A DNA stretch of 18,700 nucleotides from Pseudomonadota bacterium (GTDB lineage Bacteria > Pseudomonadota > Alphaproteobacteria > Rhizobiales > Devosiaceae). The translations under genes and the position numbers were made by a program. The notes under the pieces were generated by a model. That model did not search any database and was not told the DNA's origin. It saw only the letters and a list, made by a program, of their open reading frames with translations. Numbering within the stretch: position 1 is the stretch's first letter; each line of letters starts with the position of its first letter. Below are positions 6,503 through 14,408 of this stretch, in pieces. Where the stretch lies: contig JAEWCE010000026.1 of NCBI GenBank assembly GCA_023390785.1, positions 1 to 18,700 on the forward strand, in the 5' to 3' direction.

Positions 6503-7153
6503 ATGACCGATATTCCAGGAGACAGCAAGCTTACCCGCAGCAAGTCCCGCTGGGCGGAACTCGGCAAGTTCCTGACCGGCAAGACGTCGCGGCCCGAGGA
6601 CAGCCGCCTGCCGCCCGGCCAGCACCTGGTACGCAACTGGCCGGTCCTCGATCTCGGCCAGACACCCAATGTGGCTCGGGAAAACTGGCGGCTCGACATC
6701 GCCGGTGCCATCGAGGCCCCAATCACCTGGACATGGCACGATCTGATGTCGGCGCCGCAGACGCACAAGTTGAGTGACATCCACTGCGTGACCTCGTGGT
6801 CGCGCTACGACAACAACTGGGACGGTGTCAGCACGCACGACCTGATGGAGGCCGTGCGGCCCAGGCCCGAGGCCACCCACGTGCTGTTCACCAGCAATGA
6901 CGGCTACACCACCAATATGGCAATCGAGGATTTCGCCTCGCCCGAGGCCCTGCTCGTCCACAGCTGGGAGGGCGCGCCGCTGCCGCTCGAGCACGGCGGC
7001 CCGGTGCGGCTCGTGGTGCCGCACCTCTATTTCTGGAAAAGCGCCAAATGGATCCGGCGGATCGAGTTCGCGACGGGCGATCACCCCGGCTTCTGGGAAG
7101 TCCGGGGCTATCACAACCACGCCGATCCCTGGCTGGAAGAGCGCTACTCCTGA
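6503..7153 (+). CDS. Sulfite oxidase-like molybdopterin oxidoreductase (YuiH-type)
   Basis: A 216-residue protein with the sulfite oxidase molybdopterin-binding fold, which holds Moco and oxidises or reduces a small substrate that is not known for this subgroup. The molybdenum-ligating Cys95 lies in SDIHCVTSWSRYDN. The segment GGPVRLVVPHLYFWKSAKW (about 172-190) is another family hallmark. No Tat or Sec signal is present, so the protein should be cytosolic, unlike MsrP or SorA. It lacks the dimerisation domain of the full-length enzymes, as is usual for this short YuiH-like type. ATG 6503 is chosen, with GGAG (6493-6496) 6 bases upstream. It follows the cell wall hydrolase gene by 29 bp and converges on the DUF1993 gene, 12 bp away. 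Confidence 0.88.
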   Translation: MTDIPGDSKLTRSKSRWAELGKFLTGKTSRPEDSRLPPGQHLVRNWPVLDLGQTPNVARENWRLDIAGAIEAPITWTWHDLMSAPQTHKLSDIHCVTSWSRYDNNWDGVSTHDLMEAVRPRPEATHVLFTSNDGYTTNMAIEDFASPEALLVHSWEGAPLPLEHGGPVRLVVPHLYFWKSAKWIRRIEFATGDHPGFWEVRGYHNHADPWLEERYS

Positions 7154-7165
7154 GTTGGAATGAGC

Positions 7166-7666
7166 TCAGCCCGTGAAGTCGCGCTTGCCGACGGGGACGC
7201 CGGCGTGACGCAGAATGTCGTAGGCAGTCGTCACGTGGAAGAAGAAGTTCGGCAGCGCGTTTTCGAGCAGGTATTTCTGCGCCGGCCATTGTACCTCCTC
7301 GCCGCGCACCTTGAGCGGGATCAGCTTGTCTTCGGTGCCGTCGAGTTGCGCCGCGGGGATCGACCTGGCGAAATCGAGCCCTGTCTGCAGCCGCGCCTTC
7401 ACCTCTGCCCAGGTTTTTTCGGTGTCCGCCCAGGTTGGCGCGGCGACGCCGCTCACGCGCGACAGGAATAGCTTGGCCCGATCGGTGGACGACTGGATTT
7501 GGAACGAGAACGGCAGCATGTCCGGCGCCAGCCGCATGGCGACGTAGTTGTCTGGGCTGAATTTGCGCTCGTCGGCATAGGCCTCGGCCTTGCCCATCAC
7601 CGCTTGCAGATTGCTGAGCATGCGAACGAACGTGCCCGCGGAGGCAGTAGAGAAATTCATCGGCAT
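7166..7666 (-). CDS. DUF1993 family protein
   Basis: A 166-residue member of DUF1993. The typical elements are present: an N-terminal STASAGTFVRMLSNLQAVMGKAE (split: STASAGTFVRML, SNLQAVMGKAE), RLAPDMLPFSFQIQSSTD, and a C-terminal FFFHVTTAYDILRHAGVPVGKRDF. The fold is a DinB-like four-helix bundle. The function is not established, and no metal-binding triad can be assigned with confidence. The start used is ATG 7664-7666 (MPMNFSTAS). An ATG two codons later or one 57 bases upstream is possible, but the family match begins here. It is convergent with the molybdoenzyme gene and divergent from the repeat-protein gene (147 bp). Confidence 0.85.
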   Translation of the reverse strand: MPMNFSTASAGTFVRMLSNLQAVMGKAEAYADERKFSPDNYVAMRLAPDMLPFSFQIQSSTDRAKLFLSRVSGVAAPTWADTEKTWAEVKARLQTGLDFARSIPAAQLDGTEDKLIPLKVRGEEVQWPAQKYLLENALPNFFFHVTTAYDILRHAGVPVGKRDFTG

Positions 7667-7813
7667 CGTGGAGTTCCGGATCGATATGGCGGGGTGCCGG
7701 CGACGGAGAGGCTTGCCATCCATCGCCAGTCGCCGATGGTTTGCCCGAAACCGGCCGGATTAGCAATGCGTTAACGGGGCCGGCCTAGCGTTTCGCCGAC
7801 AACGGGACTCGCA

Positions 7814-8221
7814 ATGACCTCCATCACCGGCGCCGACTTCATGGCCGACAACCTCGTCGGCGTGCAGCAATTGCAATCCTTCCAGTCGCAGGCGGCCCAG
7901 TATTTCAAGGGCACGGACGGCAAGATGCACTCGGCCGGCTCGTTCAAGGGGCTCGACGGCAAATATCACCCAAAGGGCTCGTTCTATGGCCGGGACGGCA
8001 ACTACCACCCGGCCGGATCATTCCTCGGCAACGACCGGAAGTACCATCTCAAGGGCTCGTTCCTGGGCAAGGACAATGCCTGGCACATCCAGGGCTCCAA
8101 GCTCGGCCACGACGGCAACTATCACGGTCCGAACGCCAGGCAGAAACCAGACGGCACCTATACCGAGGACAAGACCGACTCGATGCTGCAACTGCTGGAA
8201 TCGTCGGGCGCGATCGCCTAA
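7814..8221 (+). CDS. Protein with six 13-residue G-x-D-G-x-Y-H repeats
   Basis: I do not recognise a named family for this 135-residue protein. Residues 31-108 consist of six exact-length 13-residue repeats starting at F31, F44, F57, F70, F83 and K96. The consensus is F-x-G-x-D-G-x-Y-H-x-x-G-S. Gly at position 3, Asp at 5 and His at 9 are invariant, and Gly-Ser ends the first five. A degenerate seventh (KPDGTY, 111-116) follows. The repeats probably form short beta-hairpins in a stack, and the regular Asp and His suggest possible metal binding; both are inferences. The N-terminus (1-30) is polar and helical, with no signal peptide. ATG 7814 has a weak GGGA 6 bases upstream. A perfect inverted repeat follows the gene. 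Confidence 0.82.
   Translation: MTSITGADFMADNLVGVQQLQSFQSQAAQYFKGTDGKMHSAGSFKGLDGKYHPKGSFYGRDGNYHPAGSFLGNDRKYHLKGSFLGKDNAWHIQGSKLGHDGNYHGPNARQKPDGTYTEDKTDSMLQLLESSGAIA
7904..8137 (+). repeat. Six tandem 39-bp coding repeats
   Basis: Six 39-base units in frame within the repeat-protein gene, at 7904, 7943, 7982, 8021, 8060 and 8099. They are conserved at protein level (G, D, H and G-S positions) but clearly diverged at DNA level. This points to an old duplication kept by selection rather than recent slippage. Confidence 0.85.
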
Positions 8222-8245
8222 GTCAATTCGAGGCGCACGAAATAG

Positions 8246-8281
8246 AAGGACCACAGTCCCGTTTCCGAAACTGTGGTCCTT
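8246..8281 (+). terminator. Perfect 12-bp inverted repeat, likely terminator
   Basis: AAGGACCACAGT (8246-8257) and ACTGTGGTCCTT (8270-8281) form a perfect 12-bp stem with a 12-base loop, 24 bases after the repeat-protein stop codon. The flanking A and T pairs give an A-rich 5' and a short T 3' side, as in terminators, but only two T residues follow the stem. It is the most stable hairpin I saw between genes. Confidence 0.55.
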
Positions 8282-8533
8282 GTGGAGACGCCCGCCGCAC
8301 TGTTGAGGGCTTGGGGGCAGCGGCAGGCGCCTCGCGGTTCACCGGTGCATGGGTCGTTTGCAGAAATCCAGCGAACACCGAATAGATGGATGAACGGTGC
8401 GGCAATTAAAGGCCCGCTCACCGACGTGTGATGTTCATGACCGAGATGTAACCCCGGTTGCCCGGCAAGAACAAAATCCCTAAGAGAGAACCGCAAAGCC
8501 GAGCTTTGCAGCCGGCAATGCAACGAGATCCGA
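8282..8533 (+). other. 250-bp leader upstream of amn
   Basis: No gene is supported here. The region holds a mildly AT-rich patch (about 8340-8490) that could contain the amn promoter, and a small hairpin GCAAAGC-CGA-GCTTTGC (8493-8509) 24 bases before the amn start. No recognisable riboswitch or tRNA was found. Confidence 0.5.
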
Positions 8534-10009
8534 ATGGACATCATTTCGCCGCCGCCGGCCCCCCAGAAGGCCTTCACGAACCCCGAAGACGCGTGGGGTT
8601 ATCTGGCCGAACTCTATCATCGCAATACCGATTTCATCCGCGAGCACCTGATCGGGCTCAGCCGCGGCGTCGTGCCCAAGGGACGGGTCCGCGCCTTCTA
8701 TCCCGAGGTACAGGTGACCTCGCGCAGCTACGGCAAGACCGACTCCACCCTGGCCTACGGCTACCTGCACACGCCGGGCATCTATCGCACCACGGTCACT
8801 GCCCCCGAGCTGTTCAGATCCTACCTCGTGCAGCAGTTTTCGGTGATCCTGCGCAATCATGGCGGCACGATCGATATCGGCGAGTCCGCGACTCGCATTC
8901 CGCTGCATTTCGCCCTGGCGCCGGACGAGCGCATCGATGGTGAGGCGATCAACGCGCTGCCGATCCCCCTGCGGGACCTGTTCGATGTGCCCGACCTGCA
9001 GGATACCGATGACGAGATCGCCAACGGGACGTTCGTGCCGCCGCCGGGCGGGCCCTATCCGCTGGCCCATTTCACCGCGCCGCGGGTCGACTATTCGCTG
9101 TACCGGCTCAGCCACTACACCGGCACCGATGCGGACCACTTCCAGAACTTCGTGATCTTCACCAATTACGGGTTCTACGTCGACGAGTTCTGCCGTCTCT
9201 CCAAGCAGTACATGGCCGACGGGCACCCCGAGTACGAAGCCTTTGTCGAGCCGGGCAACCACATCACGCGCAACAGTCGGCTCGGGGGCGGCAGCGAGGG
9301 CGTCGCAGCCACCCGCACTCCGCAGATGCCGGCCTATCACCTCAAGATGACGGGGTCGCGCGGCATCACCTTCGTCAACATCGGCGTCGGCCCCTCCAAC
9401 GCCAAGACCATCACTGACCACATCGCGGTGCTGCGCCCGCATGCCTGGATCATGCTGGGCCATTGTGCCGGCCTGAGGAACTCACAGGAGCTGGGCGACT
9501 ACGTTCTCGCCCACGCCTATCTGCGCGAAGACCATGTCCTCGACGCCGACGTTCCCGTCACGGTGCCCATCCCGGCGCTGGCCGAGGTCCAGGTGGCGCT
9601 CGAGCAGGCGGTCGCCGAAATCACGCACATGGAAGGCATCGAGACCAAGCGCATCATGCGCACGGGCACCGTCGCGACCTTCGACAATCGCAATTGGGAA
9701 TTGCGCGACCAGGCCGAGATCACCAAGCAGCTCAGCCAGTCGCGCGCCGTCGCACTCGACATGGAATCGGCGACCATCGCCGCCAACGGCTTCCGCTTCC
9801 GCGTACCCTACGGCACCCTGCTGTGCGTCTCCGACAAGCCGCTCCACGGCGAGCTCAAACTACCCGGCATGGCCTCGGACTTCTACCGTACCCAGGTCAA
9901 CCGCCACCTGCTGATCGGAATGCGCTCGATGGAAATCCTACGAGACCAGCCGCCGGAGAAACTGCACTCGCGCAAACTCAGGAGCTTCGCGGAAACGGCG
10001 TTCCAGTAG
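8534..10009 (+). CDS. amn: AMP nucleosidase
   Basis: A 491-residue AMP nucleosidase (EC 3.2.2.4), a cytosolic enzyme that hydrolyses AMP to adenine and ribose 5-phosphate and so helps control the adenylate pool. Length and layout match the family: an N-terminal AMN-specific domain (about 10-180, with YHRNTDFIREHL and GYLHTPGIYRTTVT) and a C-terminal phosphorylase-like catalytic domain (about 270-475). The latter contains FVNIGVGPSNAKTITDH, the Met-Glu pair of ALDMESATIAANGF (Glu411) and the likely catalytic Asp434 in SDKPLHGE. ATG 8534 gives the standard N-terminus, although the ribosome binding site is weak. The gene is monocistronic by position: a hairpin lies upstream and the converging Dabb gene is 33 bp downstream. 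Confidence 0.95.
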   Translation: MDIISPPPAPQKAFTNPEDAWGYLAELYHRNTDFIREHLIGLSRGVVPKGRVRAFYPEVQVTSRSYGKTDSTLAYGYLHTPGIYRTTVTAPELFRSYLVQQFSVILRNHGGTIDIGESATRIPLHFALAPDERIDGEAINALPIPLRDLFDVPDLQDTDDEIANGTFVPPPGGPYPLAHFTAPRVDYSLYRLSHYTGTDADHFQNFVIFTNYGFYVDEFCRLSKQYMADGHPEYEAFVEPGNHITRNSRLGGGSEGVAATRTPQMPAYHLKMTGSRGITFVNIGVGPSNAKTITDHIAVLRPHAWIMLGHCAGLRNSQELGDYVLAHAYLREDHVLDADVPVTVPIPALAEVQVALEQAVAEITHMEGIETKRIMRTGTVATFDNRNWELRDQAEITKQLSQSRAVALDMESATIAANGFRFRVPYGTLLCVSDKPLHGELKLPGMASDFYRTQVNRHLLIGMRSMEILRDQPPEKLHSRKLRSFAETAFQ

Positions 10010-10042
10010 GACAGTTCACTCGCCTCTGCCCTATCTACACGT

Positions 10043-10336
10043 TCATAGCAGCTCGAAGTCGAGCTCCATGAAGGCATCGACTTCGCGATTCCAGCGGTCC
10101 TGTACGAAGGCGACGTGCCTGGGGTGACGGTCGTAGGCGTCGTAGGCCTTCTGGTCGGCAAACTCCATGGAGAAGCCGAAGCGATAGTCTGTCTTCCTAC
10201 TGACTTGGCGAAGCTGCTCGAACTTCTCGACTCCGGGGATCTTTTCAAACGCCAGTTTCGCGTCCCGCAAGAAGCCCTTCTCCTGCAGCGATCCGTGCGC
10301 ATGCTTGAGGTTGAACACCACGGTATGGCGGATCAT
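10043..10336 (-). CDS. Dabb family protein (stress-responsive A/B barrel)
   Basis: A 97-residue protein with the dimeric alpha/beta barrel (Dabb) domain over nearly its whole length. The start MIRHTVVFNLKH is typical, with the conserved His, followed by GVEKFEQLRQVS and FSMEFADQKAYDAYDRHPRHVAFVQ. Members are small cytosolic dimers; some plant and fungal ones respond to stress or cyclise polyketides, but most bacterial ones have no known role. The start at ATG 10334-10336 has GGAGG 6 bases upstream on the minus strand, inside the end of maeB. The upstream maeB stop is only one base away (TGA-G-ATG), so it is co-transcribed and probably translationally coupled with maeB. Confidence 0.87.
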   Translation of the reverse strand: MIRHTVVFNLKHAHGSLQEKGFLRDAKLAFEKIPGVEKFEQLRQVSRKTDYRFGFSMEFADQKAYDAYDRHPRHVAFVQDRWNREVDAFMELDFELL

Positions 10337-10337
10337 C

Positions 10338-12626
10338 TCAGGCCTCCGTGTCCAGCGAAACCGCTTCGCTGGCGGCGATTGCCGCCATATTGACAATGCC
10401 GCGGCTGGTCGTCGAGGGCGCAAGAATATGCGCCGGCACCCGCGTTCCCATCAGGATCGGCCCGACTGCCAGCGCGTTGGTCATCTCCTTGAGCAGCGTC
10501 ATCGACAAATTGGCGCTCTCCAGATTGGGGAAGATCAGCAGGTTGGCTTCGCCCCGCAGCACCGTGTCGGGGATATAGCGCTCGCGCAGTTCCTCGTTGA
10601 GCGCCAGATCGCCCTGCATTTCGCCCTCTACGATGAAGTTCGGCGCGATGGTCTGCAGCATGCGATACACCTCGCGCATCTTGAAGGCGCTTTCGCCGTC
10701 GCGCGAGCCGAAGTTGGAATAGCTCAGCAGCGCCGCCTTGGCCTCGATATTGAAGCGCTTCAGATGGCTGCGCGCCTGCAGCGCGATGGCCACGATCTCG
10801 TCGGCCGTAGGATCGATATTGACGTAGGTGTCGGTGAGGAAAAAGGCGCCGCGCGGCATGATCAGCATCGACAGGGCCGAGACGTTGCTGATGCCGTCCT
10901 GCACTCCGAGCACCGACCGGATGTCGCGCATATGCTTGATGAACCTTCCCTGCAGGCCGCAGAGCATGGCGTCGGCCTCACCGCGCTTGACCGCCAGCGC
11001 CGCGATGGTGGTGGTATTGGTGCGCACGATCGTACGTGCCGTCTCCGGCGTCACGCCACTGCGGCCCACCAGCGAATGGAAGAGGGTCACGTAGTCTCGA
11101 TAACGAGGATCGTCCTCGGGGTTGATGATCTCCAGCCGATCGATGTCGAGGTTCAGGCCGAAACGCTTGATGCGGCTCTCGATGACCTGCGGGCGGCCGA
11201 TCAGGATCGGGCTTGCGATGCGATCCTCGATCAACACCTGAACGGCGCGCAGCACGCGCTCCTCCTCGCCGTCGGCGAAAGCGACACGCTTGCCCTTGCC
11301 CTGCGCCCGGTCGATTATCGGCTTCATCACCAGGCCGGACCGGAACACGAAACGGTTGAGGCTGTCCTGGTAGGCAACGAAATCCTTGATCGGCCGCCTC
11401 GCCACGCCGGTTTCCATGGCGGCCCGCGCAACTGCCGGCGCGATCCGCAGGATCAGCCGCTGGTCGAACGGATTGGGGATGATGTGCTCGGGGCCGTATA
11501 CAGCGGGTTGCCCTGTCGGCGACACCTCGAGCCCCGGATCATGCGCCAGCTTGGCGATAGCGTAGGACGCCGCGATCTTCATCTCCTCGTTGATCGCCGT
11601 CGCGCCCACATCGAGCGCCCCGCGGAAGATGAAGGGAAAACATAGAACGTTGTTCACCTGGTTCGAATAGTCCGATCGTCCGGTGCAGACCATGGCGTCG
11701 GGGCGCACCGCCTTGGCGTCCTCGGGCATGATCTCGGGATTAGGGTTGGCCAACGCCAGGACCAGGGGGTTTGGCGCCATGCGTTTCAGCATCTCGGGTT
11801 TGAGCGCACCTGCCGCCGACAGGCCAAGGAAGATATCGGCATCGTCGATCACCTCGGCCAGACTCGTTGCCTCGGTGTCGTGCCGGCAGAACTTGCCGCG
11901 CCACTTGTCGTTGACGTCGTTGCGCTTGTAGGTGAGCAGGCCGTCCTTGTCGGCCACCCAGATGTTTTCGAGCCGGGCGCCCAGGGCGATCAGCATGTTG
12001 AGGCAGGCGATCGCAGCAGCCCCTGCCCCGCTGGTGCAGATCTTCACCTCGGCGATGTTCTTGCGCGCAAGCTCGAGCCCGTTGAGCACCGCAGCGCCGA
12101 CGATGATGGCGGTGCCATGCTGGTCGTCATGGAACACGGGGATCTTCATGCGCTCGCGCAGCGCTTCCTCGATCTCGAAGCACTCGGGCGCCTTGATGTC
12201 CTCGAGGTTGATGCCACCGAAGGTCGGCTCCAGTGGCCGCACCACCTCGATGAATTTCTTGGGATCGGTCTCGTCCACCTCGATGTCGAGCACGTCGATG
12301 CCGGCGAATTTCTTGAAGAGGACGGCTTTGCCCTCCATCACCGGCTTGCTCGCCAGCGCACCGATGGCGCCCAGACCGAGTACGGCGGTGCCGTTCGAGA
12401 TCACCGCCACCAGGTTGCCGCGCGAGGTGTACTTGAACACCGCTTCGGGGTCCTCGGCGATCACCTCGCACGGCGCAGCGACACCCGGCGAATAGGCGAG
12501 CGACAGGTCGCGCTGGTTACCGAGCGGCTTGGTCGGCTGGATTTCGAGCTTTCCGGGTTTGGGATGCTCGTGGAAATGCAACGCCGCTTCGCGCCGCGCC
12601 AATAGCTGCTCACTCACGTCGGACAT
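10338..12626 (-). CDS. maeB: NADP-dependent malic enzyme with phosphotransacetylase domain
   Basis: A 762-residue MaeB-type malic enzyme, which oxidatively decarboxylates malate to pyruvate with NAD(P)+ and links the TCA cycle with gluconeogenesis and NADPH supply. The N-terminal catalytic part (about 1-420) has Tyr45 in LAYSPGVA, Lys100 in MEGKA, the metal ligands Glu142-Asp143 in INLEDIKAPE and Asp167-Asp168 in FHDDQHGT, and a nucleotide-binding Gly-rich loop at SGAGAAA (199-205). The C-terminal part (about 430-762) is a phosphotransacetylase-like domain, which in this family is not catalytic but mediates oligomerisation and acetyl-CoA inhibition. Length matches the family. ATG 12624-12626 has a GAGGGG about 9 bases upstream. 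Cofactor preference (the dme or tme type of rhizobia) cannot be decided. The phosphodiesterase gene lies 74 bp upstream on the same strand. Confidence 0.95.
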   Translation of the reverse strand: MSDVSEQLLARREAALHFHEHPKPGKLEIQPTKPLGNQRDLSLAYSPGVAAPCEVIAEDPEAVFKYTSRGNLVAVISNGTAVLGLGAIGALASKPVMEGKAVLFKKFAGIDVLDIEVDETDPKKFIEVVRPLEPTFGGINLEDIKAPECFEIEEALRERMKIPVFHDDQHGTAIIVGAAVLNGLELARKNIAEVKICTSGAGAAAIACLNMLIALGARLENIWVADKDGLLTYKRNDVNDKWRGKFCRHDTEATSLAEVIDDADIFLGLSAAGALKPEMLKRMAPNPLVLALANPNPEIMPEDAKAVRPDAMVCTGRSDYSNQVNNVLCFPFIFRGALDVGATAINEEMKIAASYAIAKLAHDPGLEVSPTGQPAVYGPEHIIPNPFDQRLILRIAPAVARAAMETGVARRPIKDFVAYQDSLNRFVFRSGLVMKPIIDRAQGKGKRVAFADGEEERVLRAVQVLIEDRIASPILIGRPQVIESRIKRFGLNLDIDRLEIINPEDDPRYRDYVTLFHSLVGRSGVTPETARTIVRTNTTTIAALAVKRGEADAMLCGLQGRFIKHMRDIRSVLGVQDGISNVSALSMLIMPRGAFFLTDTYVNIDPTADEIVAIALQARSHLKRFNIEAKAALLSYSNFGSRDGESAFKMREVYRMLQTIAPNFIVEGEMQGDLALNEELRERYIPDTVLRGEANLLIFPNLESANLSMTLLKEMTNALAVGPILMGTRVPAHILAPSTTSRGIVNMAAIAASEAVSLDTEA

Positions 12627-12700
12627 AGGCTAACCCCTCGTAGTCAAAGGGTGTGGTGCCACTAAACCGCCAGCAAGGGAAGAGCGCCGCACTGGCTGCC

Positions 12701-14299
12701 TCAAGCTGCCGCGACCTGCGTTCCGGTGGTGGCCGGCACCGGCCGGGTGCCGCCGTTGAGGCCCAGCGCGAGTTCCCGGAACGCGGCGATCTTGAGCGCC
12801 GGGGCAAACAGGAAGCCCTGGGCCATCAGGACCCCACGCGAGCGGAGGTAAAGCGCCTGCGCCTCGGTTTCGACGCCCTCGGCCACGATTTCGGTGCCGA
12901 GGTCACGGCACATCGAGATCAGCCCGTCGAGCACCGGAACCTGCTGCGTTTCCGGTTTGATCATGTCGACAAACACTCGGTCGATCTTGATCACATCGAC
13001 GCCCAGCGTCTGCATGTGCGCCAGGTTGGAATGTCCGGTGCCGACATCGTCCATGGCGATACGGACTCCAAGCGCGTGCAGTCCCGCGATGACGCTGTTG
13101 GCAGTGGTGGAATTGCCAAGCGGGTAACGCTCTGTGATCTCGAACACCAATTGCCGGAACGAGATACTGGAGGGGCCAAAGATCGCCTGGACGTCCTCGA
13201 CAATGCTCGGGTCGCGGAAATGTCCCTCGAACAGGTTGATCGACACCTTGAGCTCCGGCATGTCGCCGCATAGCTCGTTCAGGTCGTTACGCACCTGTTG
13301 CATAAGGCTCAGCGTCATCGGGATCGCCAACCCGGTGACCTCGGCGTAGTCGATGAATGCCCCGGGCATGACGACCTGGCCGTTCCGCTTTTCCCAGCGG
13401 CAAAGCACCTCACAGCCGGCCAGCGCGCCGGTCTTCAGATTGATTACTGGCTGGTAGTAGGGCTTGATTTCGCCCGCCGCGATGGCGCGCTCGAGGTCGA
13501 AGGCCGGCAGCTTGCTGCGCCGCACATATTGCAGCGCGAGCACCAGGAACGCGCCGCTCATCGCGCAGGCAACAATGGTGAGGATCATGTCAAGGTCGGC
13601 ATAGTCGGCACGCACGAGGGCGAAGGGCACGGCAGCCTCGACGCGGATCGGCAGTTCTCCGGCAAAACCCTCTGTCGAAACGAACTCGGTATCCTTGCGG
13701 TTGTCGAACGGTCCGGCATCGCCGGCGACCATCACCGGCGTGCCATTGGTCAGCGAAATCCGGACCATCGTCGTCGGCTTGAAGCGGCTGAGCACCCCGC
13801 GTGCATCGGTCGCAATGATCGGCACGAACACCGACACGGTGCGACTGCTGCCGAAGGTCTGGCTGAGCTTCAGCACCGGCGCCGACAATCCCGCAAGCTT
13901 GCCCACCGCCACGGTTTCCGTGTGCCCGGGAATGGCGAGACTTGCCGACAGCGGCGAATACTTCACGGGCGCACCGAAGGCGTCGCAATACTGCGCCCCG
14001 TCCATCCCGTCCACCAGCACCTGCCGCAGATAGAGGCTCTCCTGCATGGCGGCGTGCACGTTGGCAATGAAGGTCGGAGCGCACAGCGACGGACTGTCGG
14101 CAAGGATTTTGCGCAGCGAGTCGATCCCGTCATACGCGCCTTCCTGGATGCGGTCGGTGATGGCATCGATCGATTGCTGCATCTGCGCGCGCTCGCGCAC
14201 CCGCACATAGTTGTCGAGCAGGTAGTCGACCCCCATCACCGGCACGAACGCCAGGATTGCCGCGATCAGCGTCAGGATATGGGCGTAGCGAGATTTCAC
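12701..14299 (-). CDS. CSS-EAL cyclic-di-GMP phosphodiesterase
   Basis: A 532-residue membrane phosphodiesterase that should hydrolyse c-di-GMP to pGpG and favour motility over sessile growth. Order: TM1 (about 7-29), a periplasmic CSS-motif sensor (about 30-236) with Cys73 and Cys105, TM2 (about 237-258) and a cytosolic EAL domain (about 268-515). All catalytic positions are present: Glu297 of the signature motif (which reads EVL), Asn355 in SINLFE, Glu387 in FEITE, Asp417-Asp418 in MDDVGTG, Lys438 in IKIDR, Glu474 in AEGVE and Gln494 in AQGFLF. It is therefore likely active. In E. coli CSS-type enzymes the two periplasmic cysteines form a Dsb-dependent disulfide that restrains activity; here the second Cys is followed by Asp-Ala instead of Ser-Ser. 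CtrA-type sites precede the gene. Confidence 0.92.
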   Translation of the reverse strand: MKSRYAHILTLIAAILAFVPVMGVDYLLDNYVRVRERAQMQQSIDAITDRIQEGAYDGIDSLRKILADSPSLCAPTFIANVHAAMQESLYLRQVLVDGMDGAQYCDAFGAPVKYSPLSASLAIPGHTETVAVGKLAGLSAPVLKLSQTFGSSRTVSVFVPIIATDARGVLSRFKPTTMVRISLTNGTPVMVAGDAGPFDNRKDTEFVSTEGFAGELPIRVEAAVPFALVRADYADLDMILTIVACAMSGAFLVLALQYVRRSKLPAFDLERAIAAGEIKPYYQPVINLKTGALAGCEVLCRWEKRNGQVVMPGAFIDYAEVTGLAIPMTLSLMQQVRNDLNELCGDMPELKVSINLFEGHFRDPSIVEDVQAIFGPSSISFRQLVFEITERYPLGNSTTANSVIAGLHALGVRIAMDDVGTGHSNLAHMQTLGVDVIKIDRVFVDMIKPETQQVPVLDGLISMCRDLGTEIVAEGVETEAQALYLRSRGVLMAQGFLFAPALKIAAFRELALGLNGGTRPVPATTGTQVAAA

Positions 14300-14338
14300 G
14301 CGAGTCCCCGGAGCTGCCGCAAGGCTATCGGGGGCGCC

Positions 14339-14367
14339 TTAAGGGACTGTTAACATCCGTTAACCAT
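14339..14367 (-). promoter_or_regulatory. Cluster of three CtrA-type half-sites upstream of the phosphodiesterase gene
   Basis: TTAA (14339-14342), 7 bases, TTAAC (14350-14354) is a full CtrA consensus box. Five bases further on, TTAACCAT (14360-14367) matches the extended half-site. Two HpaI-type palindromes, GTTAAC, result at 14349-14354 and 14359-14364. The cluster is 40-68 bp before the start codon, a normal position for promoter control. A GANTC methylation site (GAGTC, 14302-14306) lies just before the start. Binding by CtrA is inferred. Confidence 0.55.
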
Positions 14368-14408
14368 GTCCCTCAGGCGGGGGGCGGCCGCTGGTCCGGA
14401 GGAGCGGC

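Noticed and set aside
7746..7795. CGAAAC...GTTTCG inverted arms around a TTAACG half-site upstream of the repeat-protein gene
   Set aside because: Only 6-bp arms with a loop of nearly 40 bases, and a single TTAA half-site; not distinguishable from chance.
7904..8137. The 39-bp repeats considered as a CRISPR array or other non-coding repeat
   Set aside because: There are no spacers, the units are contiguous, in frame and diverged at DNA level while conserved at protein level, so this is a coding repeat.
12127..12471. Alternative frames inside maeB, and the 446-codon frame opposite it (10305-11645)
   Set aside because: Composition is typical of shadow frames; the MaeB frame is complete and conserved throughout.
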